64,000 bases of DNA from assembly GCA_902493375.1 (NCBI GenBank), contig CABUPH010000012.1, positions 1 through 64,000 of the forward strand, given 5' to 3'. A program made the translations under genes and the position numbers. Source of the DNA: an uncultured Collinsella sp. (GTDB taxonomy: Bacteria > Actinomycetota > Coriobacteriia > Coriobacteriales > Coriobacteriaceae). Of the stretch, positions 1-9,532 are shown in pieces; within the stretch, counting starts at the first letter, position 1; every line of letters starts with the position of its first letter. A model generated the notes under the pieces. It was given only the letters and a program-made list of their open reading frames with translations. It ran no database searches and had not been told where the DNA came from.

Positions 1-219
1 AACCCGCCCCGGCCCCCGATGGCCCCAGACCGGCGGGATGGACCAGTTCAGATGGGGCTTTGATGCATGGGTGGTCTGTTGGTGGGCAAATGGGTATCAT
101 ACTGTGGTTACTGCGTCGACTCTGTGATGCATGTTTGTACGTTCCCGGCGGTCGGTTTGCCAGAAGCGCCCCGCCGGTTGTTCCAGACCCGTTTCGAAGA
201 AAGGAAACAACACTCACCT
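1..219. other. Left-edge stretch upstream of the RNase J gene
   Basis: No gene is supported here. The first 50 bases are very C/G-rich and may belong to the end or terminator of a gene outside the window. An open frame runs through it into the RNase J gene from an ATG at 67, but that extension lacks RNase J family sequence and a Shine-Dalgarno site, so it is read as a leader. Confidence 0.5.
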
Positions 220-1890
220 ATGGCAGCTAAAAAATCATCTCCCTTGAAGATCATCCCGCTCGGCGGCCTTGATGGCATCGGCAAGAACATGACGGTCTTC
301 GAGTGCGGCGACGACATGGTGCTCGTCGACGCCGGCCTCATGTTCCCCGACGACTCGCAGCCCGGTATCGACCTGGTGCTCCCGGATTACACCTACGTTC
401 TGGAGAACGAGGAAAAGCTCCGCGGCATCATCGTCACTCACGGCCACGAGGACCACACCGGTTCGCTTCCGTATCTGCTGCAGGACCTCAACAACAAGGT
501 GCCCATCTTCTCGAGCAAGCTGACGCTTGGCTTTATCGAGGGCAAGCTCTCCGAGTTCCGAATTCGTGCACCCAAGTTCCGTGAGGTCAAGGGCGGCAGC
601 CACGTCAATTTGGGTGGCATCTCGCTTGACTTCTTCTCGATGACGCACTCCATCCCGGGCGCTCTGGGCGTGTTCATCCGCACCAACCAGGGCACCGTTA
701 TGCACACTGGCGACTTTAAGCTCGACCAGACGCCCATCGACGGCGTCACGCCCGACTATGCCGCTATCAGCCGCTTTGCCAAGCAGGGCATCGACCTGCT
801 GCTGTCCGACTCCACCAACGCCACGGTCCCCGGCTTTACCAAGTCCGAGGCCGAGGTCGGCCCCAATCTGCTGCATGCCATCAAGAATGCTCCGGGCCGC
901 GTGTTTGTCGCCTCGTTCTCGAGCCACATCCATCGCCTGCAGCAGATCTGCGACGCCGCCCGCAAGTGTGGCCGCAAGGTCGTCGTGACCGGTCGTTCCA
1001 TGCTCACCAACACCCGCGTGGCACGCGAGCTCGGTTATCTCAACATCGATGATGCCGATATCATCGATGCCTTCGATATTGACAACCTGCCCGACGACAA
1101 GATCGTCGTCATGTGCACCGGTTCGCAGGGCGAGCCCCTGTCGGCTCTTTCGCGCATGGCCAACGGCGAGCACAAGACGCTCTCCATCCACGAGGGCGAT
1201 ACCGTCATCCTCTCGGCAACGCCGGTCCCCGGTAACGAGAAAGCCGTTCAGCAGGTCGTCAACAGCCTCGCCAAGCTCGGCTGCGACGTGTGGGATAAGA
1301 ACCGCGCCCTCGTTCACGTCTCGGGTCACGGTAGCCAGGAGGAGCTCAAGCTCCTGATGGCCATGGCCAAGCCTACGTACTTTATGCCGGTCCACGGCGA
1401 GGCCGTGCATCTGCGCGCCCATGCTCAACTTGCACGCAAGATGGGCCTCAAGGAAGATCATATCTTTATCCTCGACAATGGAGATACGCTCGAGATGCGC
1501 GGCGGTATCGTCAGGCGCGGTACGCCCGTTGAGTCCGGCGTCGTCTACGTCGACGGACTGCGCATCGGCGATACCGACCCGATCGTTCTGCGCGATCGTC
1601 AGAAGCTTGCCAACGACGGTATGGTCACGGCTGTCGCTATCGTTTCGATCAAACACAAGAAGATCGAGGCCATCGAGTTCTCGGGCCGCGGCGTCTCCTT
1701 TGCCATCGACGACCAGTTCTCCGAGGACGCCTCGGCGTCCATCATGAAGACGATCGAGAAGGGCAAGTTCAGCTTTACGAGCAGCGGTTCCGACGCCATT
1801 CGCAAGGCCCTGCGCGACTCGCTCTCTAACTTTATCTGGAGCCGTACGCGCACTCGTCCAATGATCATTCCGGTCGTCATGGAGGTTTAG
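220..1890 (+). CDS. rnj: Ribonuclease J (MBL-fold endo/5'-exoribonuclease)
   Basis: RNase J cleaves and degrades RNA and matures rRNA and mRNA 5' ends in the cytoplasm. The 556-residue product has the usual family length. The metallo-beta-lactamase motif HGHEDH lies at residues 74-79, with the later metal ligand in HTGDF, and the beta-CASP region holds SDSTNA and CTGSQGEP motifs and a late FMPVHGE block. I chose the ATG at 220 because it follows an AAAGGA site and starts at the conserved MAAKK...LKIIPLGGL segment; an upstream in-frame ATG at 67 would add about 50 residues unlike the family. The next gene, ftsK, starts one base after the stop. RNase Y is encoded about 10 kb downstream, so both RNA decay nucleases are present. 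Confidence 0.96.
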   Translation: MAAKKSSPLKIIPLGGLDGIGKNMTVFECGDDMVLVDAGLMFPDDSQPGIDLVLPDYTYVLENEEKLRGIIVTHGHEDHTGSLPYLLQDLNNKVPIFSSKLTLGFIEGKLSEFRIRAPKFREVKGGSHVNLGGISLDFFSMTHSIPGALGVFIRTNQGTVMHTGDFKLDQTPIDGVTPDYAAISRFAKQGIDLLLSDSTNATVPGFTKSEAEVGPNLLHAIKNAPGRVFVASFSSHIHRLQQICDAARKCGRKVVVTGRSMLTNTRVARELGYLNIDDADIIDAFDIDNLPDDKIVVMCTGSQGEPLSALSRMANGEHKTLSIHEGDTVILSATPVPGNEKAVQQVVNSLAKLGCDVWDKNRALVHVSGHGSQEELKLLMAMAKPTYFMPVHGEAVHLRAHAQLARKMGLKEDHIFILDNGDTLEMRGGIVRRGTPVESGVVYVDGLRIGDTDPIVLRDRQKLANDGMVTAVAIVSIKHKKIEAIEFSGRGVSFAIDDQFSEDASASIMKTIEKGKFSFTSSGSDAIRKALRDSLSNFIWSRTRTRPMIIPVVMEV

Positions 1891-1891
1891 T

Positions 1892-4672
1892 TTGGCGCGC
1901 GGATCTGCACAAAACGCCAAAGGCAATAAGGCCAACAACCAACCGGCATCTGCTAAGGGTGCCGGTTCCCATCTTCGTGCCAATAAGGGCCACGAGACCG
2001 AGTTCGACGATTTTGAGCCCCTGGTCGAGCCTTCGGCCAACCGCGATATCGCCGGCGTTGTCATTGCCGTTTTGGCGATTGCGTCCTTCATTGCCGTGAT
2101 TTCGCCGGCGACCGCACCCGTTACGGCTGCGGTTGCCGGTTTCTACCACCTGGGCTTTGGTCTGGGCGCCTACGTGCTGCCGATCGTCATTTTGCTGTTT
2201 GCCGCCACGCTCTTTTTAGGCGAGGACTCGCCGCTTAACGTGCGCTCTGTTGCGGGCGGCGCCGTGGTCTTTATCGCCGTCGTCTCCATTCTTTCGCTGA
2301 TGGTGCCGGGTACGAGCGACTCGTGCGACCTTATGTTCACGCCGCAAAACCTGTCCGCCTCGGGTGGCTACATCGGTGCGTTTATTGCGAGTGCGCTGCA
2401 GAATGCCCTGGGTAAGCCTATCGCGATGGTGGTCCTCTTGGGCCTGGCCGTCGTTGGCTTTGTCATTATCGGCTTTTCGGTGGGCGGCGTTTTGCGCTCT
2501 GCCCGCGACCGTGCGGCCGATTTTGCCGAGCGCCGTCGTGCCGACGTCAACGCGAGTCCGTGGGGTGATGACGAAGCCCTGTCGGTGCCCGGCGTTGCCC
2601 GTCCGCACCTGAGCATTCTTCGTCAGAAGGGCTCCGATATGTCCGTGACCACGGTCATGGGCAACGATTCGGACTCGGTTTTGGACGATGACGACGAGGA
2701 CGAGGATCCGTTTGTCGACGTGTCCGATGCTGTGGAGGCCGAGCGCGCTGAGACCACGCTGCTGCCTCGCCGTCATGCCAAGAAGGGCAAGACGGCTCCC
2801 AAACTCAATACGAGTGAGCCCGACCCGTCTTGGTCCGAGAGCGAGATTGAGCTTACCGAGGGCGATGACGAGGACGACGAGTCCCCGCTCGAGACTGCTA
2901 AAACCATCTTGCTGCCCCGACGTCATGCAAAGCGCGGTCAGGTGACCGGCCAGCTTTCGATGGAGGACGATCCGGACAAGGTCGACGAGTCCGAACCGCC
3001 GTTTGCCGTGAATCCCGTCTCGGCCGCCCCTCAAATTCCTGATTTCCTCAAGCATCCTAAGGCTGCCGATACGGCTGTTGCGAGCGCTGCCGAGGCGTCT
3101 ATTTCTAGCGATGGGGGAGCGGGCGGTGCTTCCGCTGATGCCGAGGGCGAAGAAGAGGACGGCCTGAAGCTTCCGCCGCTCGAAATCCTGCATGCAAACC
3201 CTCAGTCCGCTTCTGCCGCGTCTTCGGACAAGGAGCTGGAACAGACCGCCGAGTCGTTGCAGTCCACGCTGCTTGAGTTTGGCCGTAGCGCTCGCGTCGT
3301 CGGCTGGATTGCCGGTCCCACGGTGACGACCTTTAAGCTGCAGCCCGGCGAGGGCGAGCGCGTGAGCAAGATTTCGAGCCTTGAGGACGACATCGCGCTG
3401 TCGCTTGCCGCTCAGTCCGTGCGTATCTTTGCGCCGATTCCCGGCACCTCGCTCGTGGGTATCGAGATTCCCAACCGCAAGCGTCAGAACGTTAACTTGG
3501 GCGATGTGCTGCCCTATGTTAAGGGCGGTCCGCTTGAGCTTGCCATCGGCCGCGATGCAGAGGGCACGCCGGTCGTCGCCGACCTCGCCAAGATGCCCCA
3601 CCTGCTGATCGCCGGTACCACGGGTTCCGGTAAGTCGGTCATGATCAACTCCATCATCACGACCCTGCTCATGCGCGCCCTTCCCGAGGACGTTCGCTTG
3701 ATCATGGTCGACCCCAAGCGCGTCGAGCTTGCGGGCTATAACGGTCTGCCGCATCTCTATGTGCCCGTGGTGACCGAGCCCAAGCAGGCCGCGAGCGCTC
3801 TGCAGTGGGCGGTGTCCGAGATGGAGCGTCGCCTGAAGGTCTTCGAGCGGCTCAACGTGCGCAAGATCTCGACGTACAACGAAAAGCAGGCAACTGGCGA
3901 GTTTGAGCATTACGACAACCCGCCGCAAAAGATGCCCTACCTGGTCATCATCATCGACGAGCTCTCGGACCTGATGATGGTTGCCGGAAAGGACGTCGAG
4001 GCGTCGATTGTGCGTATCGCCCAGCTGGGCCGTGCCGCCGGTATCCACCTTATCGTGGCGACTCAGCGCCCCAGCTCCAACGTGGTGACAGGCCTCATCA
4101 AGGCCAACATCACCAACCGCATCGCCTTCAACGTCGCCACGGGCATCGACTCGCGCGTCATCATCGACCAGATGGGTGCCGAAAAGCTCACCGGTTTGGG
4201 CGACATGCTGTTCTCCAAGGTCGACTGGGGCAAGCCTCGCCGTATCCAGGGCTGCTTTGTCTCGGATGACGAAATCAACGAGATTGTCGAGTTCGTCAAG
4301 TCGCAGAGCGAGCCCGACTACCACGAGGAGATCCTGTCTGCCGTGGCGCCCGCTTCCATGTCCATGGCGGGCGGCGGCGGCATTGTCCGCACCGGAGTCG
4401 CCGAGCCGCAAGACGATGATCCGCTCATTTGGGAAGCCGCCCATATTGTGGTGGAATCGCAGCTTGGCTCCACATCTGGCCTGCAACGTCGTCTGAAGGT
4501 TGGCTATGCGCGTGCCGGGCGTATTATGGACATGCTGGAAGAAAAGGGTGTCGTCGGCCCGCCCGACGGTTCCAAGCCGCGCGAGGTCCTGCTGGACGAG
4601 GAGGGGCTTGCCGCGCTGGAATCTGTCGACGCCGAGATGGCACGTGAAGATCGTGAGTTTGGAGGATTCTGA
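1892..4672 (+). CDS. ftsK: DNA translocase FtsK/SpoIIIE
   Basis: A septum-located ATP-driven motor that pumps chromosome termini during division. The 926-residue protein has about four N-terminal membrane segments (residues ~50-200), a long acidic, low-complexity linker (~250-430), then the motor with Walker A GTTGSGKS near residue 575 and Walker B IIIDEL near 685, and a C-terminal winged-helix gamma domain (~845-915) for reading polar DNA signals. The start is a TTG at 1892, supported by GGAGG at 1879-1883 inside the end of the RNase J gene. Its TGA shares one base with the ATG of the next gene, so the three genes probably form one transcription unit. Confidence 0.96.
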   Translation: MARGSAQNAKGNKANNQPASAKGAGSHLRANKGHETEFDDFEPLVEPSANRDIAGVVIAVLAIASFIAVISPATAPVTAAVAGFYHLGFGLGAYVLPIVILLFAATLFLGEDSPLNVRSVAGGAVVFIAVVSILSLMVPGTSDSCDLMFTPQNLSASGGYIGAFIASALQNALGKPIAMVVLLGLAVVGFVIIGFSVGGVLRSARDRAADFAERRRADVNASPWGDDEALSVPGVARPHLSILRQKGSDMSVTTVMGNDSDSVLDDDDEDEDPFVDVSDAVEAERAETTLLPRRHAKKGKTAPKLNTSEPDPSWSESEIELTEGDDEDDESPLETAKTILLPRRHAKRGQVTGQLSMEDDPDKVDESEPPFAVNPVSAAPQIPDFLKHPKAADTAVASAAEASISSDGGAGGASADAEGEEEDGLKLPPLEILHANPQSASAASSDKELEQTAESLQSTLLEFGRSARVVGWIAGPTVTTFKLQPGEGERVSKISSLEDDIALSLAAQSVRIFAPIPGTSLVGIEIPNRKRQNVNLGDVLPYVKGGPLELAIGRDAEGTPVVADLAKMPHLLIAGTTGSGKSVMINSIITTLLMRALPEDVRLIMVDPKRVELAGYNGLPHLYVPVVTEPKQAASALQWAVSEMERRLKVFERLNVRKISTYNEKQATGEFEHYDNPPQKMPYLVIIIDELSDLMMVAGKDVEASIVRIAQLGRAAGIHLIVATQRPSSNVVTGLIKANITNRIAFNVATGIDSRVIIDQMGAEKLTGLGDMLFSKVDWGKPRRIQGCFVSDDEINEIVEFVKSQSEPDYHEEILSAVAPASMSMAGGGGIVRTGVAEPQDDDPLIWEAAHIVVESQLGSTSGLQRRLKVGYARAGRIMDMLEEKGVVGPPDGSKPREVLLDEEGLAALESVDAEMAREDREFGGF

Positions 4673-6165
4673 TGGCTGCACGCTTTGGTGACATGCTGCT
4701 CGAGCAGCGTCGCCGAATGGGCCTTTCCATTCAGCAGGTCGCCAACACCATCAAAATCAGGCCGCAGATCATCGAGTTTTTCGAGACCGGTAACTTTGCC
4801 TCGATGCCGCCGCGCGGCTATGCGCAGGGCATGATTTCGAGCTATGCTCGCTTTTTGGGCCTCAATCCGCGCGAGGTCGTCAATGCCTACTTTGACGACC
4901 TGATGGCATACGAACGCGAGACGTCGCAGCAGGGCGGTCGTTTTCAGGACGCCGCCGGCTACGTCAATTCGCGTTCCTCGGTCGATAACGGGCGCTTCCT
5001 GATGGTTCAGGGCGGTCGTTCGACCCGCTATGGACAGCGTCCTCAGCAGGCCGGTTATATTACCGAGACGGGTTCGGGCGAGGAGATTCGCTCACAGCGT
5101 GACCGGTTCCGCAGTACGCCGATGCCCGAGGACCGTGCACTTCCCGCTGCCCGTGGCGTGGCGCGTGACCCTCGTGCCGGCTACGGCGACGGCGGCTATT
5201 CCGATCGCGGTTACCGTGGTGTCCCCGCCGGACGCTCTCGCGGTGGCTATGCGGATGCCGATACCACGCAGGTGACGCCGCGTCTTCGATCTCAGTCGCA
5301 GACCTTTAGCCAGCGCTCATCAGCGCCTCGTTCGGGTCAGCGTAACTACCAGGGTCGCGGCGAGCTCTCCCCCCGCTCGGGCCAGCGCAATGTGCAGCAC
5401 CAGGGTAGCTATCGCGGACGTTCCGACAATAACCGCGGTCGCATGCCCCAGGGCACTGGTCGCGGTGTTTCCAATCGTGGACGCGGCAGTGGGCGTGCTC
5501 CCCAGAACAACGGTCTCGATCCTCGTATCGTTTACGCCGGCATCGGTGCCGTGGCGCTGCTGCTGATCGTGCTCATCGTGGTGCTCCTGCGTGGCTGCGG
5601 CTCCTCGGCGCCCGAGTCGACGCCCGAGACGCCCGTTGCCAGCAAGACAACGACTAAGAAGTCTCCCAAGAAGACCGAATCCGTCGATGAGGATGAAGAT
5701 ACCGATAAGACGGCGCCCGAGTCGACCGATTCGGACGCCGCCAAGACGACAGCCAAGAAGGAAGAGAGCAAGGTCACAAAGGTCAAGATTTCCGTTGCCA
5801 AGGGCAAGACCGCTTGGATTGAGGTCAAGGTTGATGGCAAGTCGGTCTATGGCGCCCAGGCGACCGGCCCCTTTGAGCAGGAATACACGCCCGAGTCCTC
5901 GATCGAGATCACCACGTCCAAGCCTTCCGATGTCACCGTTACCAAGAACGGTGAAAAGGTCCGTTACGATACCAAGACCTCGGGCGTGGCGCGTGTGACG
6001 ATCACCGTTCCCAAGAAGGAGACGACTGATTCCGAGAATGGTGAAAGTTCTGATGGTGCCGACACCGCTGATGGTACTGATTCCACCGACGGCACCGATG
6101 CCCAGTCCACGGCTGGCGCCGATACCGCACCTGACGGTCAGGCGCCCGCCGATTCAACCGACTAG
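4672..6165 (+). CDS. RodZ-like HTH membrane protein
   Basis: A probable bitopic morphology or division protein. Residues ~5-75 form a helix-turn-helix domain of the HTH_25/RodZ type, followed by a long Arg/Gly/Gln/Ser-rich disordered stretch (~90-280), one transmembrane helix (~285-310), a Thr/Lys/Glu/Asp-rich spacer, and a C-terminal beta domain (~365-450) resembling DUF4115, the RodZ periplasmic domain. The tail is rich in Asp/Thr/Ser. The gene overlaps ftsK by one base (TGATG), with GGAGG at 4661-4665. RodZ links MreB to the envelope in rods; whether this protein does so is not shown. It is longer than E. coli RodZ because of the RG-rich linker. Confidence 0.75.
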   Translation: MAARFGDMLLEQRRRMGLSIQQVANTIKIRPQIIEFFETGNFASMPPRGYAQGMISSYARFLGLNPREVVNAYFDDLMAYERETSQQGGRFQDAAGYVNSRSSVDNGRFLMVQGGRSTRYGQRPQQAGYITETGSGEEIRSQRDRFRSTPMPEDRALPAARGVARDPRAGYGDGGYSDRGYRGVPAGRSRGGYADADTTQVTPRLRSQSQTFSQRSSAPRSGQRNYQGRGELSPRSGQRNVQHQGSYRGRSDNNRGRMPQGTGRGVSNRGRGSGRAPQNNGLDPRIVYAGIGAVALLLIVLIVVLLRGCGSSAPESTPETPVASKTTTKKSPKKTESVDEDEDTDKTAPESTDSDAAKTTAKKEESKVTKVKISVAKGKTAWIEVKVDGKSVYGAQATGPFEQEYTPESSIEITTSKPSDVTVTKNGEKVRYDTKTSGVARVTITVPKKETTDSENGESSDGADTADGTDSTDGTDAQSTAGADTAPDGQAPADSTD

Positions 6166-6209
6166 TCGTACGATAGCTACTAAGCCGCTCGTATGCGAAA
6201 GGAAACATC

Positions 6210-6707
6210 ATGGCTAAAGATTTCAGCTTCGACGTCGTGTCCGAGGTCAACATGCAAGAGGTCGATAATGCCTTCCAGCAGACCACGCGCGAGATTTCCC
6301 AGCGCTATGACCTTAAGGATTCCGGCGCCACTGCCGAGCTTTCGAAGGGCGACAAGCTCTTTACGATCAATGCCCCGGCCGACTTTGTCTCCAAGCAGAT
6401 CATCGATGTCCTAAGCTCCAAGCTCATCAAGCGCGGCATCGATCTTAAGGCTGTGTCTTGGGATGCGCCTCAGGCGGCATCAGGCGGCACCGTGCGCGTG
6501 CTCGGCCATATCGTCGAGGGTATCGACCAGGCGACCGCCAAGAAGATCAATAAGGACATCAAGGACCAAAAGCTCAAGGTCAAGGTGACGATTGAGGCCG
6601 ACAAGCTGCGTGTTTCCTCTGCTTCGAAGGACGCGTTGCAGACCGTTATCCAGTTCCTGCGCGACCAGGACTACGGTCAGCCGCTGCAGTTCACTAACTA
6701 CCGCTAA
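6210..6707 (+). CDS. yajQ: YajQ/UPF0234 nucleotide-binding protein
   Basis: A 165-residue cytoplasmic protein of the YajQ (DUF520) family, matching the family length. It starts with the conserved MAKDFSFDVVSEV and keeps the ...FTINAPADF... and C-terminal FLRDQDYGQPLQFTNYR blocks. Family members bind nucleotides, including cyclic di-GMP in some proteobacteria; no role is established in actinobacteria. The ATG follows GAAAGGAAAC. It sits between the RodZ-like gene and rimO, 27 bases before rimO. Confidence 0.93.
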   Translation: MAKDFSFDVVSEVNMQEVDNAFQQTTREISQRYDLKDSGATAELSKGDKLFTINAPADFVSKQIIDVLSSKLIKRGIDLKAVSWDAPQAASGGTVRVLGHIVEGIDQATAKKINKDIKDQKLKVKVTIEADKLRVSSASKDALQTVIQFLRDQDYGQPLQFTNYR

Positions 6708-6734
6708 TATTATTCGAAAGGACCGCTCTCCAAC

Positions 6735-8084
6735 ATGGATACACCGTTGGGCTCCGTGCTCTACATCACCCTCGGGTGCGCTAAGAACGAGGTCGACACC
6801 GACCGTATGCGTTCTCTCTTGACCGCCGCAGGCTACGAAGAGGCATTCGATCCGCAGGATGCCGATATCGCCATCGTCAATACGTGCTCGTTCCTTGCCT
6901 CTGCAACGTCCGAGAGCATCGAGACCACGCTCGAGCTTGCCAACGAGGTGCAGGACGGCGTTCGTTCCTGCCCGATCGTCATGTGCGGCTGCGTGCCGTC
7001 ACGCTACGGGGACGACCTGCCCGACGAGCTGCCCGAGGTCGCGGCCTTTGTGAAGGCCGACGAGGAAGACGGCATCGTCTCTGTTATCGATGACGTTCTG
7101 GGTGTCGAGCGCGAGATTGCCGCCTATATTCCGCAGGTCAAGCGCACCGTCGAGGGCGCTGTCGCCTACGTCAAGATCTCCGATGGCTGTAACCGCTTCT
7201 GCAGCTTCTGCATGATCCCGTATATCCGCGGTCGTTATCACTCGCGCAATGCCGAGAGCATTATCTCCGAGGTACGCGACCTGGTCGCCGGCGGCGTGCG
7301 CGAGATCGTTCTGATCGGTCAGGACACGGGCATCTGGGGTACCGACTTTGCCGACGAGGACCTCGCCGAGGGCGTGCCGCGCAATCTGGCGCAGCTGCTG
7401 CAGGCCGTTGCTGAGGCGGTGCGTCCTCATAACGTGTGGGTCCGCGTACTTTACCTGCAGCCCGAGGGCATGACTGACGAGCTTATCGAGACCATTCGCG
7501 ATACGCCCGAGGTGCTGCCCTATATCGATATCCCCGTGCAGCACTGCGACGCGCGCATCCTCAAGGCCATGCGCCGCTCCGGTTCGCGCCAGGAGCTCGA
7601 GGACCTGTTCCGCGACCTGCGCGAGCGCATCCCCGGTATTGTGATCCGCTCCACGGCCATGGTAGGGTTCCCGACCGAGACCGACGACGAGTTCCGCGAT
7701 CTTATCGACTTTTTGGACACCGTCGGCTTTGACTACACGAGCGTCTTTGCCTACTCGCAGGAGGAGGGTAGCCTGGCCGCCAAGATGGAAGGTCAGGTCG
7801 ACGAAGATGTTAAGCTCGAGCGCGCCCAGGAGGCCATGGATCTGGCCGAGTCGCTCGGCTTTGCCGCGACAGCCGCGCACGTGGGCGAGCGCGCCCAGGT
7901 GATTGTCGACGGTATCGAGGAGACCGAGGACGGTGCCGAGCTGATCGGACATGCTTGGTTCCAGGCGCCCGATTCCGATGGTGCGGTGCATCTGGATGCC
8001 AGCGAGGCATCTGTGGGCGATATTCTGACGGTCGAGTTTACCGATAGCTTCTGCTACGAGCTTATCGGTCATGTTGTGGAGTAG
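6735..8084 (+). CDS. rimO: Ribosomal protein S12 methylthiotransferase RimO
   Basis: A radical-SAM enzyme that adds a methylthio group to an aspartate of ribosomal protein S12. The 449-residue product has the N-terminal UPF0004 domain (GCAKNEVD, then Cys in NTCSF and CGC), the radical-SAM triad CNRFCSFC near residues 152-159, and a C-terminal TRAM domain. RimO rather than MiaB is favoured by LGCAKNEVDTD near the start and DGCNRFCSFC; the MiaB paralog lies at 14.7 kb. The stop is 9 bases before the pgsA start. Confidence 0.94.
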   Translation: MDTPLGSVLYITLGCAKNEVDTDRMRSLLTAAGYEEAFDPQDADIAIVNTCSFLASATSESIETTLELANEVQDGVRSCPIVMCGCVPSRYGDDLPDELPEVAAFVKADEEDGIVSVIDDVLGVEREIAAYIPQVKRTVEGAVAYVKISDGCNRFCSFCMIPYIRGRYHSRNAESIISEVRDLVAGGVREIVLIGQDTGIWGTDFADEDLAEGVPRNLAQLLQAVAEAVRPHNVWVRVLYLQPEGMTDELIETIRDTPEVLPYIDIPVQHCDARILKAMRRSGSRQELEDLFRDLRERIPGIVIRSTAMVGFPTETDDEFRDLIDFLDTVGFDYTSVFAYSQEEGSLAAKMEGQVDEDVKLERAQEAMDLAESLGFAATAAHVGERAQVIVDGIEETEDGAELIGHAWFQAPDSDGAVHLDASEASVGDILTVEFTDSFCYELIGHVVE

Positions 8085-8093
8085 GAGAGCGTC

Positions 8094-8732
8094 GTGGCTA
8101 ACGAGAGCAATAAGGAACTGACGAGTGTTTGGACGCCCGCCAACATCGTGACGTGCGTGCGCATCGTCTTTATTCCTGTGTTCATGATTGTGTCGGCGCT
8201 GTCTCGCGTGGGCGTTACCGGTACGGATTTGAGCACCTTCGACGGCCCGCTCGCCGCCGCCGCCTTTATTCTGTACGTCATCCTGTCGTGCACAGATAAG
8301 GTTGATGGCTACCTGGCACGTTCGCGCAACGAGATCACCGATTTCGGTAAGTTCTTGGATCCCATCGCCGATAAGTTGCTCGTGTTCTCGGCCCTGCTGC
8401 TGTTCTTGGATTTTGGTACCGTAACCGTGTGGTCGGTGTTCATCATCCTGTTCCGCGAGTTGCTGGTGAGCGCTCTGCGCATGGTCGCGAGCGCGGCCGG
8501 TGTGGTCGTTGCGGCCGATAAGCTCGGCAAGTACAAGACGGCGACTACGATGGTTTCCATCTGCGGCTATCTGTGCGTCTTTGCGTTGTCTGGCCTTAAC
8601 CTGGCCCCGGTGGCGCTGACGCTCGGTATCTATGGCGTCTCCCGCTTCCTGTACGCCGTGGCCGTTATCCTTACCGTTATCTCGGGCGCTCAATACTTCT
8701 GGAACTGCCGTAAGATTGTCTTTTCGGTCTAG
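8094..8732 (+). CDS. pgsA: CDP-diacylglycerol-glycerol-3-phosphate 3-phosphatidyltransferase
   Basis: An integral membrane enzyme making phosphatidylglycerol phosphate. The 212-residue protein has several membrane helices and the CDP-alcohol phosphotransferase signature DG-x2-AR-x8-G-x3-D-x3-D, seen as DGYLARSRNEITDFGKFLDP near residues 68-90. The start is a GTG at 8094 after GGAGAG. It lies between rimO and cinA, an order common in Gram-positive bacteria (pgsA-cinA-recA). A second, more divergent family member is encoded at 28988-29692. Confidence 0.93.
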   Translation: MANESNKELTSVWTPANIVTCVRIVFIPVFMIVSALSRVGVTGTDLSTFDGPLAAAAFILYVILSCTDKVDGYLARSRNEITDFGKFLDPIADKLLVFSALLLFLDFGTVTVWSVFIILFRELLVSALRMVASAAGVVVAADKLGKYKTATTMVSICGYLCVFALSGLNLAPVALTLGIYGVSRFLYAVAVILTVISGAQYFWNCRKIVFSV

Positions 8733-8744
8733 GTCCTGGTAGGC

Positions 8745-9275
8745 ATGACGGAATCATTTGAGCTGATTGCCGCGCATAACGAAGAGCTCGCACGCGATAT
8801 TGTCGAGCGTGCAAGCGTTCGTGGTGTGACGGTTTCGACGGCTGAATCTCTGACGGCGGGCATGATCGCCTCGACGATCGCCGATATCCCCGGTGCCTCG
8901 GCGGTGCTGCGCGGCGGTGCGGTGACGTACTGCGACGAGATTAAGCATCGCGTGCTCGGCGTTGAGCAAGAGACGCTCGATCGCTATACCGCGGTGTCGT
9001 ACCAGACGGCGCGCGAGATGGCTGCCGGTTCGCTGGAGCTGTACCAGAGCGATATTGCCGTGAGTGCGACGGGCTATGCCGGCCCCGGTGGAGGGACCGA
9101 GGACGATCCGGCTGGAACCTTTTATATTGGCTGGGCGTATCGCTCGGCCGATGGGGGAGTGCCGGTCGTGGACTCCACTCGTTGTCACTATGAGGGCGAT
9201 CGTTCGTGTGTTCGTGCCCATGCGGTCGCGGAGGCGCTGGGTCGCATTGTCTGTGTGCTCGATTCTATGGAATAG
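8745..9275 (+). CDS. CinA C-terminal domain: nicotinamide-nucleotide amidohydrolase
   Basis: Family members deamidate nicotinamide mononucleotide to nicotinate mononucleotide for pyridine nucleotide recycling. The 176-residue product corresponds to the C-terminal PncC domain only, with the hallmark TAESLTAG near residues 30-37 and the GYAGPGGGTEDDPAGTFY region. The N-terminal molybdopterin-binding-like half of long CinA is absent; stand-alone PncC proteins are common. It lies 12 bases after pgsA and upstream of recA, the conserved cinA-recA neighbourhood. A strong hairpin follows the stop. Confidence 0.9.
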   Translation: MTESFELIAAHNEELARDIVERASVRGVTVSTAESLTAGMIASTIADIPGASAVLRGGAVTYCDEIKHRVLGVEQETLDRYTAVSYQTAREMAAGSLELYQSDIAVSATGYAGPGGGTEDDPAGTFYIGWAYRSADGGVPVVDSTRCHYEGDRSCVRAHAVAEALGRIVCVLDSME

Positions 9276-9282
9276 ACGTGTT

Positions 9283-9306
9283 TTAAGGGGCCTCCGGGCC
9301 CCTTAA
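9283..9306 (+). terminator. Hairpin after the cinA-type gene
   Basis: Perfect 10-bp arms (TTAAGGGGCC and its complement) around a 4-base loop begin 7 bases after the stop. The T-run after it is weak, but position and strength suggest that it ends the pgsA-cinA transcript. Confidence 0.65.
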
Positions 9307-9473
9307 TTGTGGAGATAGGGACCTCTGGCGAATTTGCTCTTTGTGCAGGTAGTTGGCGTAATCTTGCTCGTCATGCGTTGTTTGGTTCGCCTGCGGTCAA
9401 GTTTTTGGTCAGTGTTTGGTCGGCGTTTGGTTGGGTTTTGGAAAGGTCGGCTGCATATGATTTATCTGAACGG

Positions 9474-9502
9474 TTGACCACGAACAGCCGTTCGTTTATT
9501 AT
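9474..9502 (+). promoter_or_regulatory. recA promoter with embedded LexA box
   Basis: A -35 TTGACC (9474-9479) and a -10 TATTAT (9497-9502) are separated by 17 bases. The spacer contains the palindrome CGAACAGCCGTTCG (9481-9494), which fits the Gram-positive/actinobacterial SOS operator GAAC-N4-GTTC. LexA bound there would block RNA polymerase, so recA is predicted to be SOS-induced. The same box type occurs upstream of lexA in this window. Confidence 0.9.
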
Positions 9503-9532
9503 CGATGCAGGTTGTTAAGAGGAGGGCTATTC

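Noticed and set aside
235..2091. A 618-codon minus-strand open frame opposite the RNase J gene
   Set aside because: It is antisense to a clear conserved gene, and its translation is low-complexity Leu/Asp/Ala/Arg-rich, as expected from GC-rich codon bias on the opposite strand.
2216..4681. An 821-codon minus-strand open frame opposite ftsK
   Set aside because: A shadow of ftsK with no recognisable domain or ribosome binding site.
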